A DNA stretch of 64,000 bases from Bacteroides sedimenti (lineage in GTDB: Bacteria; Bacteroidota; Bacteroidia; Bacteroidales; Bacteroidaceae). The translations under genes and the position numbers were made by a program. Below the pieces are notes generated by a model. The model had not been told where the DNA came from and searched no databases. It saw nothing but the letters and a program-made list of their open reading frames with translations. The stretch covers positions 2,418,001-2,482,000 of the forward strand of contig NZ_AP028055.1 in assembly GCF_040365225.1 (NCBI RefSeq). Direction: 5' to 3'. How positions within the stretch are numbered: position 1 is the stretch's first letter; each line of letters opens with the position of its first letter. Positions 1-8,828 of the stretch are shown piece after piece.

Positions 1-1
1 G

Positions 2-490
2 AGAGAAAGGGTGCAGCTGCCACAGGCAAGAGTAAACAACATCAGCTTCAAGGAAGAGAAAACTGCAAATCCTTTATTTACTGTAAATTACAATGTAGAT
101 TGCGAAAAATATGGAAGCAAAACCGGAAATCGCCTCTTTGTACCAATAAATGTTTTCCGTGGAGGGCTTCCCAGACTAACCGTGAAGAAGAGAGTCAGTC
201 CTATTTTAGTAAATTCCGGATTTCTTGACAGCGACACAATTACGCTGGAAATTCCCAAAAACTACGTAATAGAGTCATTGCCAAAACTACCTGTTATGGA
301 GAAAAAATTTGGAAAATTCAGCTCTATTATTTCTCCTATGGGCGATAAAATTGTGATTATAAATCAGCTATCACTCCTCTCAGGAGAATATGACGCAGAA
401 CAATATCCGGAATTTGCAGCTTTCTGCAAAGAGGTATCCAATGCCTATGCCAGTAAAATAATACTAAAAAAGAAAGAACAGACATTATAA
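2..490 (+). CDS. C-terminal part of a DUF3857/transglutaminase-like protein (5' end outside window)
   Basis: The reading frame is open from the first bases of the window, so this is the tail of a longer gene. A GTG at 11 is in frame but is probably internal. The visible 160 or so residues form a beta-rich domain with a segment like LPKLPVMEKKFGKFSS, which I associate with the C-terminal DUF3858-type domain of Bacteroides proteins that carry DUF3857 and a transglutaminase-like domain. Those proteins are normally exported and of uncertain function. The gene ends in TAA and a strong terminator follows. The family call is from memory of the C-terminal pattern and is moderate. Confidence 0.55.
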   Translation, partial: RERVQLPQARVNNISFKEEKTANPLFTVNYNVDCEKYGSKTGNRLFVPINVFRGGLPRLTVKKRVSPILVNSGFLDSDTITLEIPKNYVIESLPKLPVMEKKFGKFSSIISPMGDKIVIINQLSLLSGEYDAEQYPEFAAFCKEVSNAYASKIILKKKEQTL

Positions 491-580
491 AACTGAGAAA
501 AACGTAATATATTCGGCTTGGTTGTCCAGCAATTAAAGCCTTCTGTGAAATCGGAATTATATTCTGCACAGCATCAACAA

Positions 581-626
581 ATGTTTCGTACTTAAAGATT
601 CGCTCTTTTGTACGAAACATTTTTTA
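581..626 (+). terminator. Rho-independent terminator
   Basis: An 11-bp stem (TGTTTCGTAC-type arm at 581-591 paired with 610-620) is followed by a run of T. It closes the transcription unit that enters the window from the left. Confidence 0.8.
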
Positions 627-803
627 TTGTTCTTCAGCAATCTGATAATATTCCCTTAAAATAATTAAATGATTCACGCATGAACATCTGTTTTTTTATT
701 ACTTTTACGAAATGAAACGATTCGTTTCAACACCGCCCGTTAAAGGGCATTTGTCTCCTCGCTGAGACGCTCTCGAACAGATAAGAAAAAAATAAAATAT
801 ATA
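627..803 (+). promoter_or_regulatory. recJ upstream region with small palindrome
   Basis: A gene-free stretch between the terminator and recJ. It holds a -7-like TACTTTTA at 700-707, which departs from TAnnTTTG at the last base, and a 15-bp palindrome GAAACGATTCGTTTC at 714-728 just downstream of where transcription would start. The palindrome could be an operator or only a small hairpin. No -33 TTTG is evident. The rest shows nothing recognisable. Confidence 0.3.
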
Positions 804-2522
804 ATGAGTCACAAATGGAATTATCAATCCCCGACATCAGAACAGAACGAAGCGAGCCAGGCATTAACAGATGAATTGGGAATCAGTCCCATTCTGGCAA
901 GACTTCTTGTGCAACGAGGAATTGAGAGTGCTGAAGAGGCCAAGAAATTCTTTCGTCCACAACTCCATGATCTCCATGACCCTTTCCTGATGAAAGACAT
1001 GGATGTGGCTGTTGAGAGGCTAAACCGAGCCATGGGGCGGAAAGAACGAATTATGATTTACGGAGATTATGATGTAGACGGAACAACTGCTGTTGCGCTC
1101 GTTTATAAGTTTATCCAGCAGTTTTATTCAAATATAGATTACTACATCCCCGACCGCTACAACGAAGGATATGGAGTTTCCGTTCAGGGAATTGATTATG
1201 CTGCCGAAACGGGAGTAAGCCTAATCATTGTACTCGATTGTGGCATTAAAGCTGTAGATGAAATTGCCTATTCCTGTGAAAAAGGGATTGATTTCATTAT
1301 TTGCGATCACCACGTTCCAGACAATGTACTTCCACCTGCGGTTGCCATTCTGAACGCCAAAAGAGAAGACAACACTTATCCATACACACACCTTTCAGGC
1401 TGTGGAGTAGGGTTCAAATTCATGCAGGCCTTTGCTAAAAGTAATGGCATAGACTTTCATCATCTCACACCGCTGCTTGATTTGGTAGCAGTGAGCATTG
1501 CTTCGGATATTGTTCCAATTATGGGAGAAAACCGCATCTTGGCTTATCACGGATTAAAGCAGCTTAATTCAAACCCCAGCATAGGTTTGAAAGCAATAAT
1601 CGATATTTGCGGACTAAGCGAGAAAGAGATCACGATGAGTGACATCGTTTTCAAAATAGGTCCGCGCATCAATGCTTCAGGACGAATTCAGAACGGAAAA
1701 GAGGCCGTTGATCTGCTTACAGAAAAAGACTTCTCACTGGCTTTGGAAAAAAGCAACCTGATTAATCAGTATAATGAAACCCGCAAAGACCTTGACAAGA
1801 GCATGACCGAAGAGGCCAATAAGATAGTTGACCACTTGGAAGGTCTTGAAAACAGGCGTTCCATTGTGCTCTTCAACGAAGACTGGCACAAAGGAGTTAT
1901 TGGCATCGTTGCTTCAAGATTGACAGAAATCTATTATCGCCCAGCAGTTGTGCTTACCCGTACGGACAATCTCGCAACCGGTTCCGCCCGTTCTGTTTCC
2001 GGATTCGATGTTTACAAAGCCATCGAACATTGCCGCGATCTGCTTGAGAGTTTCGGTGGACACACCTATGCAGCCGGGCTTTCCATGAAAGTGGAGAACG
2101 TGGAACAGTTTACCCAAAGGTTCGAAGAGTTTGTTTCCAAACACATTCTACCTGAACAAAGAAGTGCTGTGATCGACATAGATGCGGAAATCGATTTCAA
2201 GGACATCACTCCACGTTTCTATGCGGATTTAAAGAAGTTCAATCCCTTCGGTCCGGAGAATCACAAACCTATTTTCTGTACCCATCATGTGTATGACTAT
2301 GGTACCAGCAAAGTAGTAGGACGTGATCAGGAGCACATCAAGCTTGAGTTAGTGGACAACAAATCGAACAACGTCATGAACGGCATTGCTTTCGGGCAAA
2401 GTTCGCAGGCACGCTATATTAAGACCAAACGTTCTTTTGATATTTGCTACAGCATTGAAGAAAACACTCATAAACATGGGGAAATTCAACTCATGATTGA
2501 AGATATAAAGCCTACGGAGTAG
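804..2522 (+). CDS. recJ: Single-stranded-DNA-specific exonuclease RecJ
   Basis: A 572-residue protein of normal RecJ length. It has the DHH phosphoesterase motifs in order: YGDYDVDGTTA near residue 85, DCGIKA, CDHHVPDN near 165, the GPRINASGR motif near 290, and the DHHA1 signature GGHTYAAGLSM near 415. RecJ digests single-stranded DNA 5' to 3' in recombinational and base-excision repair and works with RecQ-type helicases. recQ follows after 6 bases, so the two are almost certainly co-transcribed and functionally coupled. The start ATG fits the family N-terminus. Confidence 0.95.
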   Translation: MSHKWNYQSPTSEQNEASQALTDELGISPILARLLVQRGIESAEEAKKFFRPQLHDLHDPFLMKDMDVAVERLNRAMGRKERIMIYGDYDVDGTTAVALVYKFIQQFYSNIDYYIPDRYNEGYGVSVQGIDYAAETGVSLIIVLDCGIKAVDEIAYSCEKGIDFIICDHHVPDNVLPPAVAILNAKREDNTYPYTHLSGCGVGFKFMQAFAKSNGIDFHHLTPLLDLVAVSIASDIVPIMGENRILAYHGLKQLNSNPSIGLKAIIDICGLSEKEITMSDIVFKIGPRINASGRIQNGKEAVDLLTEKDFSLALEKSNLINQYNETRKDLDKSMTEEANKIVDHLEGLENRRSIVLFNEDWHKGVIGIVASRLTEIYYRPAVVLTRTDNLATGSARSVSGFDVYKAIEHCRDLLESFGGHTYAAGLSMKVENVEQFTQRFEEFVSKHILPEQRSAVIDIDAEIDFKDITPRFYADLKKFNPFGPENHKPIFCTHHVYDYGTSKVVGRDQEHIKLELVDNKSNNVMNGIAFGQSSQARYIKTKRSFDICYSIEENTHKHGEIQLMIEDIKPTE

Positions 2523-2528
2523 ACAGTT

Positions 2529-4433
2529 ATGCCGGTTAATTATCACGAGATACTGAAACAGTATTGGGGATACACAGAATTCCGCGACCTGCAGGAAGAT
2601 ATTATCACCAGTATTGGTGAGGGGAAAGACACGCTGGGACTAATGCCTACCGGTGGTGGGAAGTCCATTACGTTTCAGGTGCCGGCCCTTGCCAAAGAGG
2701 GAATCTGTCTCGTAATTACTCCATTAATAGCCCTGATGAAGGATCAGGTACAGAATCTGAGGAATCGGGGAATTAAAGCCGTTGCTATTTACTCTGGCAT
2801 GACTCGCAGAGAGATTCTAATCGCTCTTGAGAATTGCATTTTTGGCGATTACAAATTTCTATATATCTCTCCCGAACGCCTGGACACAGAGATCTTCCGT
2901 TTGAAACTCCGAAGCATGAAGGTAAGCATGATTACCGTCGATGAATCTCACTGTATCTCACAGTGGGGATACGATTTCCGGCCTGCTTATCTTAAAATCG
3001 CAGATATCCGCGATATGCTTCCTGGTGTACCCGTTCTGGCATTAACCGCTACAGCCACACCGGAAGTGGTTAAAGACATTCAGAAAAGACTTCATTTTGC
3101 TAAAGAGAATGTCTTTCAGATGAGTTTCGAGCGGAAAAACCTGGCATACATTGTACGTAAAACCGACAATAAGCAAGAAGAACTCCTGCATATACTTAAT
3201 AATGTACCGGGCAGCGCCATTGTCTACGCTCGCAGTCGCAAACGCACCAAAGAAGTTGCCGATCTACTAAAAAAGAATGGAATTTCAGCAGATTTTTATC
3301 ATGCCGGTCTGAATGATGAGGTGAAGGATCTACGTCAGAGGAAATGGCAAACCGGCGAATTTCGTGTAATGGCAGCAACGAATGCTTTCGGTATGGGTAT
3401 TGATAAAGCTGATGTGAGACTAGTGGTTCACGTTGATCTTCCGGATTCACCCGAGGCTTACTTTCAGGAAGCCGGACGAGCTGGTCGAGACGGACAAAAA
3501 GCCTATGCTGTGGTGCTTTATTCCAAGTCGGATAAAACAACGCTGACAAAACGCATTTCCGATACATTTCCTGATAAAGAGTACATCAAACAGATTTATG
3601 AACATCTGAATTTCTATTATCAAATGGCTATGGGTGACGGACAAGGCAGAATGTACGAATTTAACCTGGAACAATTCTGCCGTAATTTCAAGCACTTCCC
3701 GGTTCCGGCCGATGGTGCCCTGAAAATAATTTCGCAAGCAGGATATATAGAATATACAGACGAACAGGATAATGCATCCCGGTTGATCTTTACGGTGGGT
3801 CGCGAAGAACTCTATAAATTCAGAGAGATGGGTCCTGAGATGGAGGCTCTACTGCAAGCAGTACTCCGATCATACACCGGAATATTTACCGACTATGCAT
3901 ACATCAATGAAGAGTCACTGGCCATCCGTCTGAACCTTACCCGTCAGCGGGTTTACGAATTGCTTATCCAATTATCCAAAAGAAGGATTATTGATTATAT
4001 TCCTCATAAAAAAACTCCTTATATTATATATACCCGCGAACGGGTTGAGCTCCGTCATCTCCAAATACCCAAAGAGGTATACGAAGAAAGAAAAGAAAGA
4101 TATGTAAAACGGATACAGGCGATGATATCTTACGTTACAGCAGATAATGCCTGTCGCAGCCGCATGTTGCTTCGCTATTTCGGAGAAAAGAACGAGCACA
4201 ACTGTGGTCACTGCGACATCTGTCTTCTAAAAAATGAAAGTGGCCTGCGGCAGTACGAGTTCGATGAAATAGAATCATGCATTCTTGAAATAGTGGGAGA
4301 AAATCGCCTTACTCCTGCGGAAATTGTACAGCAATTAAACCAAGAGCCTGAGAAAATAAGTATTGTAATCAAATATCTGTTAAACGAAGGAAGATTATTT
4401 ATTGCAGACGGAATGATATATGCGAAGAAATAA
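2529..4433 (+). CDS. recQ: ATP-dependent DNA helicase RecQ
   Basis: A 634-residue superfamily 2 helicase. It has Walker A PTGGGKSITFQVPAL near residue 40, DEAH-box variant VDESHCISQWGYDFRP near 135, motif III TATATPEV, and motif VI QEAGRAGRDG near 310. The RecQ-C-terminal zinc-binding cysteines follow (C-R-S-R-M, then HNCGHCDIC near 555), then a winged-helix-like tail. I do not see a clear HRDC domain. RecQ unwinds DNA 3' to 5' to feed RecJ and process recombination intermediates. It follows recJ with a 6-bp gap. Confidence 0.95.
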   Translation: MPVNYHEILKQYWGYTEFRDLQEDIITSIGEGKDTLGLMPTGGGKSITFQVPALAKEGICLVITPLIALMKDQVQNLRNRGIKAVAIYSGMTRREILIALENCIFGDYKFLYISPERLDTEIFRLKLRSMKVSMITVDESHCISQWGYDFRPAYLKIADIRDMLPGVPVLALTATATPEVVKDIQKRLHFAKENVFQMSFERKNLAYIVRKTDNKQEELLHILNNVPGSAIVYARSRKRTKEVADLLKKNGISADFYHAGLNDEVKDLRQRKWQTGEFRVMAATNAFGMGIDKADVRLVVHVDLPDSPEAYFQEAGRAGRDGQKAYAVVLYSKSDKTTLTKRISDTFPDKEYIKQIYEHLNFYYQMAMGDGQGRMYEFNLEQFCRNFKHFPVPADGALKIISQAGYIEYTDEQDNASRLIFTVGREELYKFREMGPEMEALLQAVLRSYTGIFTDYAYINEESLAIRLNLTRQRVYELLIQLSKRRIIDYIPHKKTPYIIYTRERVELRHLQIPKEVYEERKERYVKRIQAMISYVTADNACRSRMLLRYFGEKNEHNCGHCDICLLKNESGLRQYEFDEIESCILEIVGENRLTPAEIVQQLNQEPEKISIVIKYLLNEGRLFIADGMIYAKK

Positions 4434-4483
4434 TTACCTTTATACTTTCATTCAGTTATTCACCTATAAAAAGACAACATCTT

Positions 4484-5443
4484 ATGGCGAATTTTTTTAA
4501 GACTTTTTTCACTGGAACTAACCCAGAAACAGAAGAAGATAAAGCAAAAGAAAAGAAAAAAAACTTCGAGTTATTCAAATACGATGGAATGCGTGCTGAA
4601 CGTATTGGAAACACAGATTATGCCATCAAGTGTTACCAACAAGCTCTTGACATTGAAGAAGATTTTGAAACTCTTGGTTATCTTGCAAAAGTCTACATTC
4701 AGCATAATGAACTGGAAGAGGCCATTAAACTGCTTCACCAAATGATCGGGATTGACTCTAAAGTTGCATCCACCTATCTTACTCTTGCCAATGTGTATTA
4801 CCTTCTCGAAGATTATCGCAATACAATAGACAACTGTCTTCAGACAATTCAACTGGAAGAAAATAATATGCCTGCGTACCTGCTCCTTGCCAGGGGAAAT
4901 CGGGGAGAGAAGGACTACATTAACGCCATTGCCCATCTGACAAAAGCAATCGCTCTAAAGAATGATTTCGCGGAAGCTTATCTATTGCGGGCAGAAGTTC
5001 TGAAAGAGATGAATATGTTTGCCGATGCTATGGAGGATGTTGAAAAGGTACTGAAACTTGTACCTGAAGAGGAATCAGCCTACCTGCTTCGCGGAAAACT
5101 GAAAGAGATGACTATGAAAACAGAAGAGGCAACTGCCGACTATAAGTATGTGATTGACCTGAATCCTTTCAACGAACAAGCGTACTTGTATCTGGGACAG
5201 CTGCTTATTTCCGAAAAGAAGTATGCAGAAGCCATTGAACATTTTGATGAAGCCATTGAACTAAAGGCAGATTTTAGTCAGGCATACCATGAACGCGGAC
5301 GTGCCAAATTCCTGAATAACGACAAGGAAGGTTCATTGGAAGATATGAAAATAGCAATGGAATTGAACCCCAAGGCAGAAGAGAATCTGGAAGGACAATT
5401 TGATAATTTCTCGAACATTTATAAAGGGGCCTCTATTTTTTAG
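4484..5443 (+). CDS. Tetratricopeptide repeat protein
   Basis: 319 residues, with at least six TPR units. Recognisable helices include DYAIKCYQQALDIEEDFETL, NELEEAIKLLHQMIGID, DYRNTIDNCLQTIQLE, DYINAIAHLTKAIALKNDFA, KYAEAIEHFDEAIELKADF and EGSLEDMKIAMELNPKA. There is no signal peptide; the N-terminus is short, charged and cytosolic (MANFFKTFF, then KAKEKKKN). TPRs mediate protein contacts; the partner is unknown. It lies 50 bp after recQ and may belong to the recJ-recQ unit. It is not obviously part of the aromatic operon, which has its own promoter. Confidence 0.85.
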   Translation: MANFFKTFFTGTNPETEEDKAKEKKKNFELFKYDGMRAERIGNTDYAIKCYQQALDIEEDFETLGYLAKVYIQHNELEEAIKLLHQMIGIDSKVASTYLTLANVYYLLEDYRNTIDNCLQTIQLEENNMPAYLLLARGNRGEKDYINAIAHLTKAIALKNDFAEAYLLRAEVLKEMNMFADAMEDVEKVLKLVPEEESAYLLRGKLKEMTMKTEEATADYKYVIDLNPFNEQAYLYLGQLLISEKKYAEAIEHFDEAIELKADFSQAYHERGRAKFLNNDKEGSLEDMKIAMELNPKAEENLEGQFDNFSNIYKGASIF

Positions 5444-5497
5444 GGGAGTTTATCAAAACAAAAATCTGCTTATTTTGAAAAAAAATAGATAATATTG

Positions 5498-5527
5498 CTT
5501 GTTATTTCAATTAATGTAGTAATTTTG
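5498..5527 (+). promoter_or_regulatory. Bacteroides-type promoter of the aromatic operon
   Basis: The -7 box TAATTTTG at 5520-5527 matches TAnnTTTG. A weak -33 element CTTG lies at 5498-5501, 18 bp upstream. Transcription would start around 5533, about 20 bp before the leader peptide ATG. That arrangement is expected for an attenuated operon. Confidence 0.6.
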
Positions 5528-5553
5528 CTTCCGAATTAGAACAAAAGACAGAT

Positions 5554-5640
5554 ATGAAGTCATTTACTTATGCATACTTTTTCTTTTATTACTTTTACTT
5601 TAGCAACAAAGTAGAGCGGGAATTTGTATGTCTAAGTTAA
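5554..5640 (+). CDS. Phe/Tyr-rich leader peptide of the aromatic operon attenuator
   Basis: A 28-codon ORF (ATG AAG TCA ... TAA). Residues 4-16 read FTYAYFFFYYFYF: 11 of 13 are Phe or Tyr, a density hard to explain by chance. It sits between a promoter and a terminator hairpin, directly upstream of pheA, the aminotransferase, DAHP synthase/chorismate mutase and tyrA. That is the layout of a ribosome-mediated attenuator that senses charged tRNA-Phe and tRNA-Tyr. After the aromatic run, codons 21-23 contain gagcggga (5614-5621). This segment is complementary to tcccgctt (5678-5685), the 5' arm of the terminator, and can act as antiterminator. A ribosome stalled on Phe/Tyr codons leaves it free; a ribosome that reaches the stop codon covers it. 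The peptide itself probably has no other function. Confidence 0.88.
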   Translation: MKSFTYAYFFFYYFYFSNKVEREFVCLS

Positions 5641-5675
5641 AACATCAGATAAGATAAAACGAAAAATAACATCAG

Positions 5676-5707
5676 AATCCCGCTTCATCGAAGCGGGATT
5701 TTTTTTT
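5676..5707 (+). terminator. Attenuator terminator of the aromatic operon
   Basis: A perfect 10-bp stem, aatcccgctt (5676-5685) with aagcgggatt (5691-5700), loop catcg, then a run of nine T. It lies after the leader peptide stop and 18 bp before the pheA start. Unless the antiterminator 5614-5621/5678-5685 forms first, it stops transcription before pheA. Confidence 0.9.
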
Positions 5708-5724
5708 AATAGGTATCGTCAACA

Positions 5725-6573
5725 ATGAAAAAGATTGCTATACAAGGAACACTAGGTTCATTCCATGACATTGCAGCCCATAAACTCTTCCCCGGTGAGG
5801 AGATAGAGCTTAAATGCTGCGCCCATTTCAGGGATGTATTTGCAGCAGTGAAAGCAGACAGTCAGGCCCTTGGCCTGGTTGCTATCGAGAATACCATTGC
5901 CGGAAGTCTGCTGCAGAACTATGAATTACTGCGAAAGAGCCATTTACAGATTGTGGGTGAATATAAGTTACGAATCTCTCACTGCCTTGTATGCTTGCCC
6001 GACGAGGACTGGAATGATATTGTCGAGGTTAATTCCCACCCCATTGCACTGATGCAGTGCCAGGAATTCCTCAACAACCACCCCCGTTTCAAGGTTGTTG
6101 AAGCTGAAGATACAGCAAAGAGCGCGGAGATTATCCGGAAAGAGAATCTGAAAGGACATGCCGCCATCTGCTCCAAAGCCGCAGCCAAGCTCTATGGGAT
6201 GAAGATACTTCAAGAAGGTATTGAGACAAACAAACACAATTTCACCCGTTTTCTTTTGGTTGCGGACCCCTGGATAGCCGATGACCTCCGAAAAGAGTTG
6301 AACATCAACAAATCTACCATTCTTTTCTCATTGCCTCACACCGAAGGAAGTCTTTCTCAGGTTCTCTCCATCCTTTCTTTCTACAACATCAATCTTACCA
6401 AAATACAATCATTACCCATCGTTGGCCGGGAATGGGAATATATGTTCTATGTAGATCTTACATTCAGCGATTACCTAAGGTATCGTCAGGCTATTGATGC
6501 CATTACCCCACTAACCAAAGAACTAAAAACACTAGGAGAATATGAAGAAGGAAAATCAAGTACCAAATTATAA
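5725..6573 (+). CDS. pheA: Prephenate dehydratase (Phe biosynthesis)
   Basis: 282 residues, the size of a monofunctional prephenate dehydratase. It opens with the PDT-type KKIAIQGTLGSFHDIAA. It then has IENTIAGSLLQNYELL near residue 55, where substrate-binding Thr/Ser lie, and HNFTRFLLV near 175, matching the TRF catalytic motif. A C-terminal ACT domain (STILFSLPHTEGSLSQVLSIL onward) normally binds Phe for feedback inhibition. It converts prephenate to phenylpyruvate. It is the first gene after the attenuator. Its end overlaps the next gene by 32 bases, indicating translational coupling. Confidence 0.93.
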   Translation: MKKIAIQGTLGSFHDIAAHKLFPGEEIELKCCAHFRDVFAAVKADSQALGLVAIENTIAGSLLQNYELLRKSHLQIVGEYKLRISHCLVCLPDEDWNDIVEVNSHPIALMQCQEFLNNHPRFKVVEAEDTAKSAEIIRKENLKGHAAICSKAAAKLYGMKILQEGIETNKHNFTRFLLVADPWIADDLRKELNINKSTILFSLPHTEGSLSQVLSILSFYNINLTKIQSLPIVGREWEYMFYVDLTFSDYLRYRQAIDAITPLTKELKTLGEYEEGKSSTKL

Positions 6574-7732
6574 TATCGTTCCGGCCTCAAGATTGGCTGG
6601 TGTGAGCGAATACTACTTCTCACGAAAACTGAAAGAGGTAGCACAGATGAATGCGGAAGGAAAACAGGTTATCAATCTGGGCATCGGAAGTCCGGACCTT
6701 CCCCCTTCGGCGGAAACATTACAAACTATGTGCGAGCATACCATGCGCAAGGATACTCATGGCTACCAACCGTATGTAGGGATTCCCGAACTCAGGAAAA
6801 GTTTCGCAGAGTGGTACAAGAAATGGTACAACGTAGATTTGAATCCGGCTACGGAAATACAGCCATTAATAGGTTCGAAGGAGGGTATTCTCCATGTTAC
6901 ACTCGCTTTTGTCAACCAGGGAGATGCCGTTCTGGTACCCAATCCGGGTTATCCAACCTATACTTCACTAAGTACCTTGCTGGGTGCCGAAGTACGTCCA
7001 TACAACCTCAAGGAAGAGAATGGGTGGATGCCCGACTTTGAAGAACTGGAAAAGATGGACCTGAACAACGTTAAGTTGATGTGGACCAATTACCCCAATA
7101 TGCCGACTGGTGCCAATGCTTCGATGGAACTGTATGAGAAATTGGTAGCTTTTGCCCGTAAACACAACCTGGTAATTGTGAACGACAATCCATACAGCTT
7201 TATCCTGAACGACCATCCGCTGAGCATTCTTAGTGTACCGGGAGCCAAAGAGTGCTGCATTGAGTTCAACTCGATGAGCAAGAGCCACAACATGCCGGGA
7301 TGGCGTGTGGGTATGCTGGCTTCCAACGAACAATTTATCCAGTGGGTATTAAAAGTAAAAAGCAATATCGACTCGGGCATGTTCCGTCCGTTGCAACTGG
7401 CGGCAGCCAAAGCATTGGGGTGCGACGCCACCTGGTATGCAGAAATGAATAGTGTTTACCGTCAACGTAGAAAACTGGCAGGCGAGATTATGAATGCCCT
7501 GGGATGTACTTATGATGAAAGTCAGGTAGGATTATTCCTTTGGGGAAAAGTACCTGAATCGTGCGAGAATGTGGAATCACTGACCGACAAAGTGCTTTAC
7601 GAAGCGAATGTTTTCGTCACTCCTGGATTTATCTTCGGAAGCAACGGAGCCAGATACATCCGCATCTCTCTTTGTTGCAATGAAGATATGCTGGCAAAGG
7701 CATTGGAAAGAATCAAAAAAATGAATAAGTAA
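6542..7732 (+). CDS. PLP-dependent class I/II aminotransferase (probably aromatic/aspartate)
   Basis: 396 residues with a fold-type I aminotransferase layout. It has INLGIGSPDLPPS near 45, GSKEGILHVTLAFVNQGD near 110, NPGYPTY near 135, NYPNMPTG near 185 and NDNPYSF near 215. The PLP lysine is in SMSKSHNMPGWRVG near 245. Arg in RYIRISLC near 375 would bind the substrate carboxylate. Its place between pheA and tyrA suggests it makes Phe and Tyr from phenylpyruvate and hydroxyphenylpyruvate. The substrate is inferred from context, as the subfamily also contains Asp and DAP aminotransferases. The start lies inside pheA; the alternative would lose conserved N-terminal sequence. Confidence 0.88.
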   Translation: MKKENQVPNYNIVPASRLAGVSEYYFSRKLKEVAQMNAEGKQVINLGIGSPDLPPSAETLQTMCEHTMRKDTHGYQPYVGIPELRKSFAEWYKKWYNVDLNPATEIQPLIGSKEGILHVTLAFVNQGDAVLVPNPGYPTYTSLSTLLGAEVRPYNLKEENGWMPDFEELEKMDLNNVKLMWTNYPNMPTGANASMELYEKLVAFARKHNLVIVNDNPYSFILNDHPLSILSVPGAKECCIEFNSMSKSHNMPGWRVGMLASNEQFIQWVLKVKSNIDSGMFRPLQLAAAKALGCDATWYAEMNSVYRQRRKLAGEIMNALGCTYDESQVGLFLWGKVPESCENVESLTDKVLYEANVFVTPGFIFGSNGARYIRISLCCNEDMLAKALERIKKMNK

Positions 7733-7754
7733 AAAACAAATAAATATAGTCAAG

Positions 7755-8816
7755 ATGGAACTAGAATCTATTTTATTACCGGGTATGGAAGCAAAACGAC
7801 CAATCGTAATTGCCGGTCCATGCAGTGCAGAGACAGAAGAACAAGTAATGGATACTGCTAAGCAGTTGGCAAACAAGGGCATTAAGATTTTCCGTGCAGG
7901 AATCTGGAAGCCACGCACTAAACCGGGAGGTTTCGAAGGAGTTGGTGTAGAAGGCCTTTCCTGGTTGAAAGAGGTAAAGAAAGAGACTGGTATGTATGTT
8001 TCTACAGAGGTTGCAACTGCCAAGCATGTATATGAAGCGTTGAAACAAAACATCGATATTCTATGGATAGGAGCGCGTACTTCAGCCAACCCCTTTGCCG
8101 TTCAGGAAATTGCTGATGCCTTGAAAGGCGTTGATATACCGGTATTGGTTAAAAACCCGGTTAATCCCGACCTTGACTTATGGATCGGAGCCCTGGAACG
8201 CATCAACAATGCAGGACTTAAACGCCTGGGTGCCATCCACCGCGGATTCAGTTCTTACGATAAGAAGATATACCGCAACCTTCCTCAATGGCACATTCCC
8301 ATTGAACTGCGCCGTCGTATCCCAAATCTTCCTATTTTCTGTGACCCCAGCCACATCGGCGGGAAGCGTGAACTGATTGCCTCTCTGAGCCAACAGGCAA
8401 TGGACCTGAACTTCGACGGGCTGATCATCGAATCACACTGCAACCCCGATGTTGCCCTTAGCGATGCCTCTCAACAAATAACCCCCGACGTCCTGGATTA
8501 CATCCTGAATCTTCTGGTTATCCGTACTGAAACACAAAGCACCGAAAGTCTGGCAGAACTAAGAAGACAGATTGACGACTGCGACAATGCACTCATTGAG
8601 ACGTTGGCAAAGAGAATGCGTGTGAGCCGTGAAATAGGAACGTTCAAAAAAGAGCATAACATGACAGTACTTCAGAGCGGACGTTACGATGAAATTCTAT
8701 CCAAACGGGGAGCACAAGGTGCAGAGTTCGGAATGGATCCCGAATTTGTAAAAGCTGTGTTCGAGGCTATCCACGAGGAATCAGTACGTCAACAAATGGA
8801 AATAATCAACCAGTAA
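7755..8816 (+). CDS. Bifunctional DAHP synthase / chorismate mutase
   Basis: 353 residues. Residues 1 to about 260 are a type I DAHP synthase of the KDO8P-synthase-like group: IVIAGPCSAETEEQ, FRAGIWKPRTKPGGFEG, ILWIGARTSANPFAVQE, VLVKNPVNPDLDLWIGALER, IFCDPSHIGGKRE. It condenses phosphoenolpyruvate and erythrose-4-phosphate. Residues 265-350 are an AroQ-type chorismate mutase (LAELRRQIDDCDNALIETLA, then a KRMRVSREIGTFKKEH segment), turning chorismate into prephenate. The C-terminal fusion is usual in Bacteroidales and lets prephenate or chorismate control pathway entry. So the operon holds both the first step and the branch-point step. Confidence 0.93.
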   Translation: MELESILLPGMEAKRPIVIAGPCSAETEEQVMDTAKQLANKGIKIFRAGIWKPRTKPGGFEGVGVEGLSWLKEVKKETGMYVSTEVATAKHVYEALKQNIDILWIGARTSANPFAVQEIADALKGVDIPVLVKNPVNPDLDLWIGALERINNAGLKRLGAIHRGFSSYDKKIYRNLPQWHIPIELRRRIPNLPIFCDPSHIGGKRELIASLSQQAMDLNFDGLIIESHCNPDVALSDASQQITPDVLDYILNLLVIRTETQSTESLAELRRQIDDCDNALIETLAKRMRVSREIGTFKKEHNMTVLQSGRYDEILSKRGAQGAEFGMDPEFVKAVFEAIHEESVRQQMEIINQ

Positions 8817-8828
8817 GAAACAACAAAA

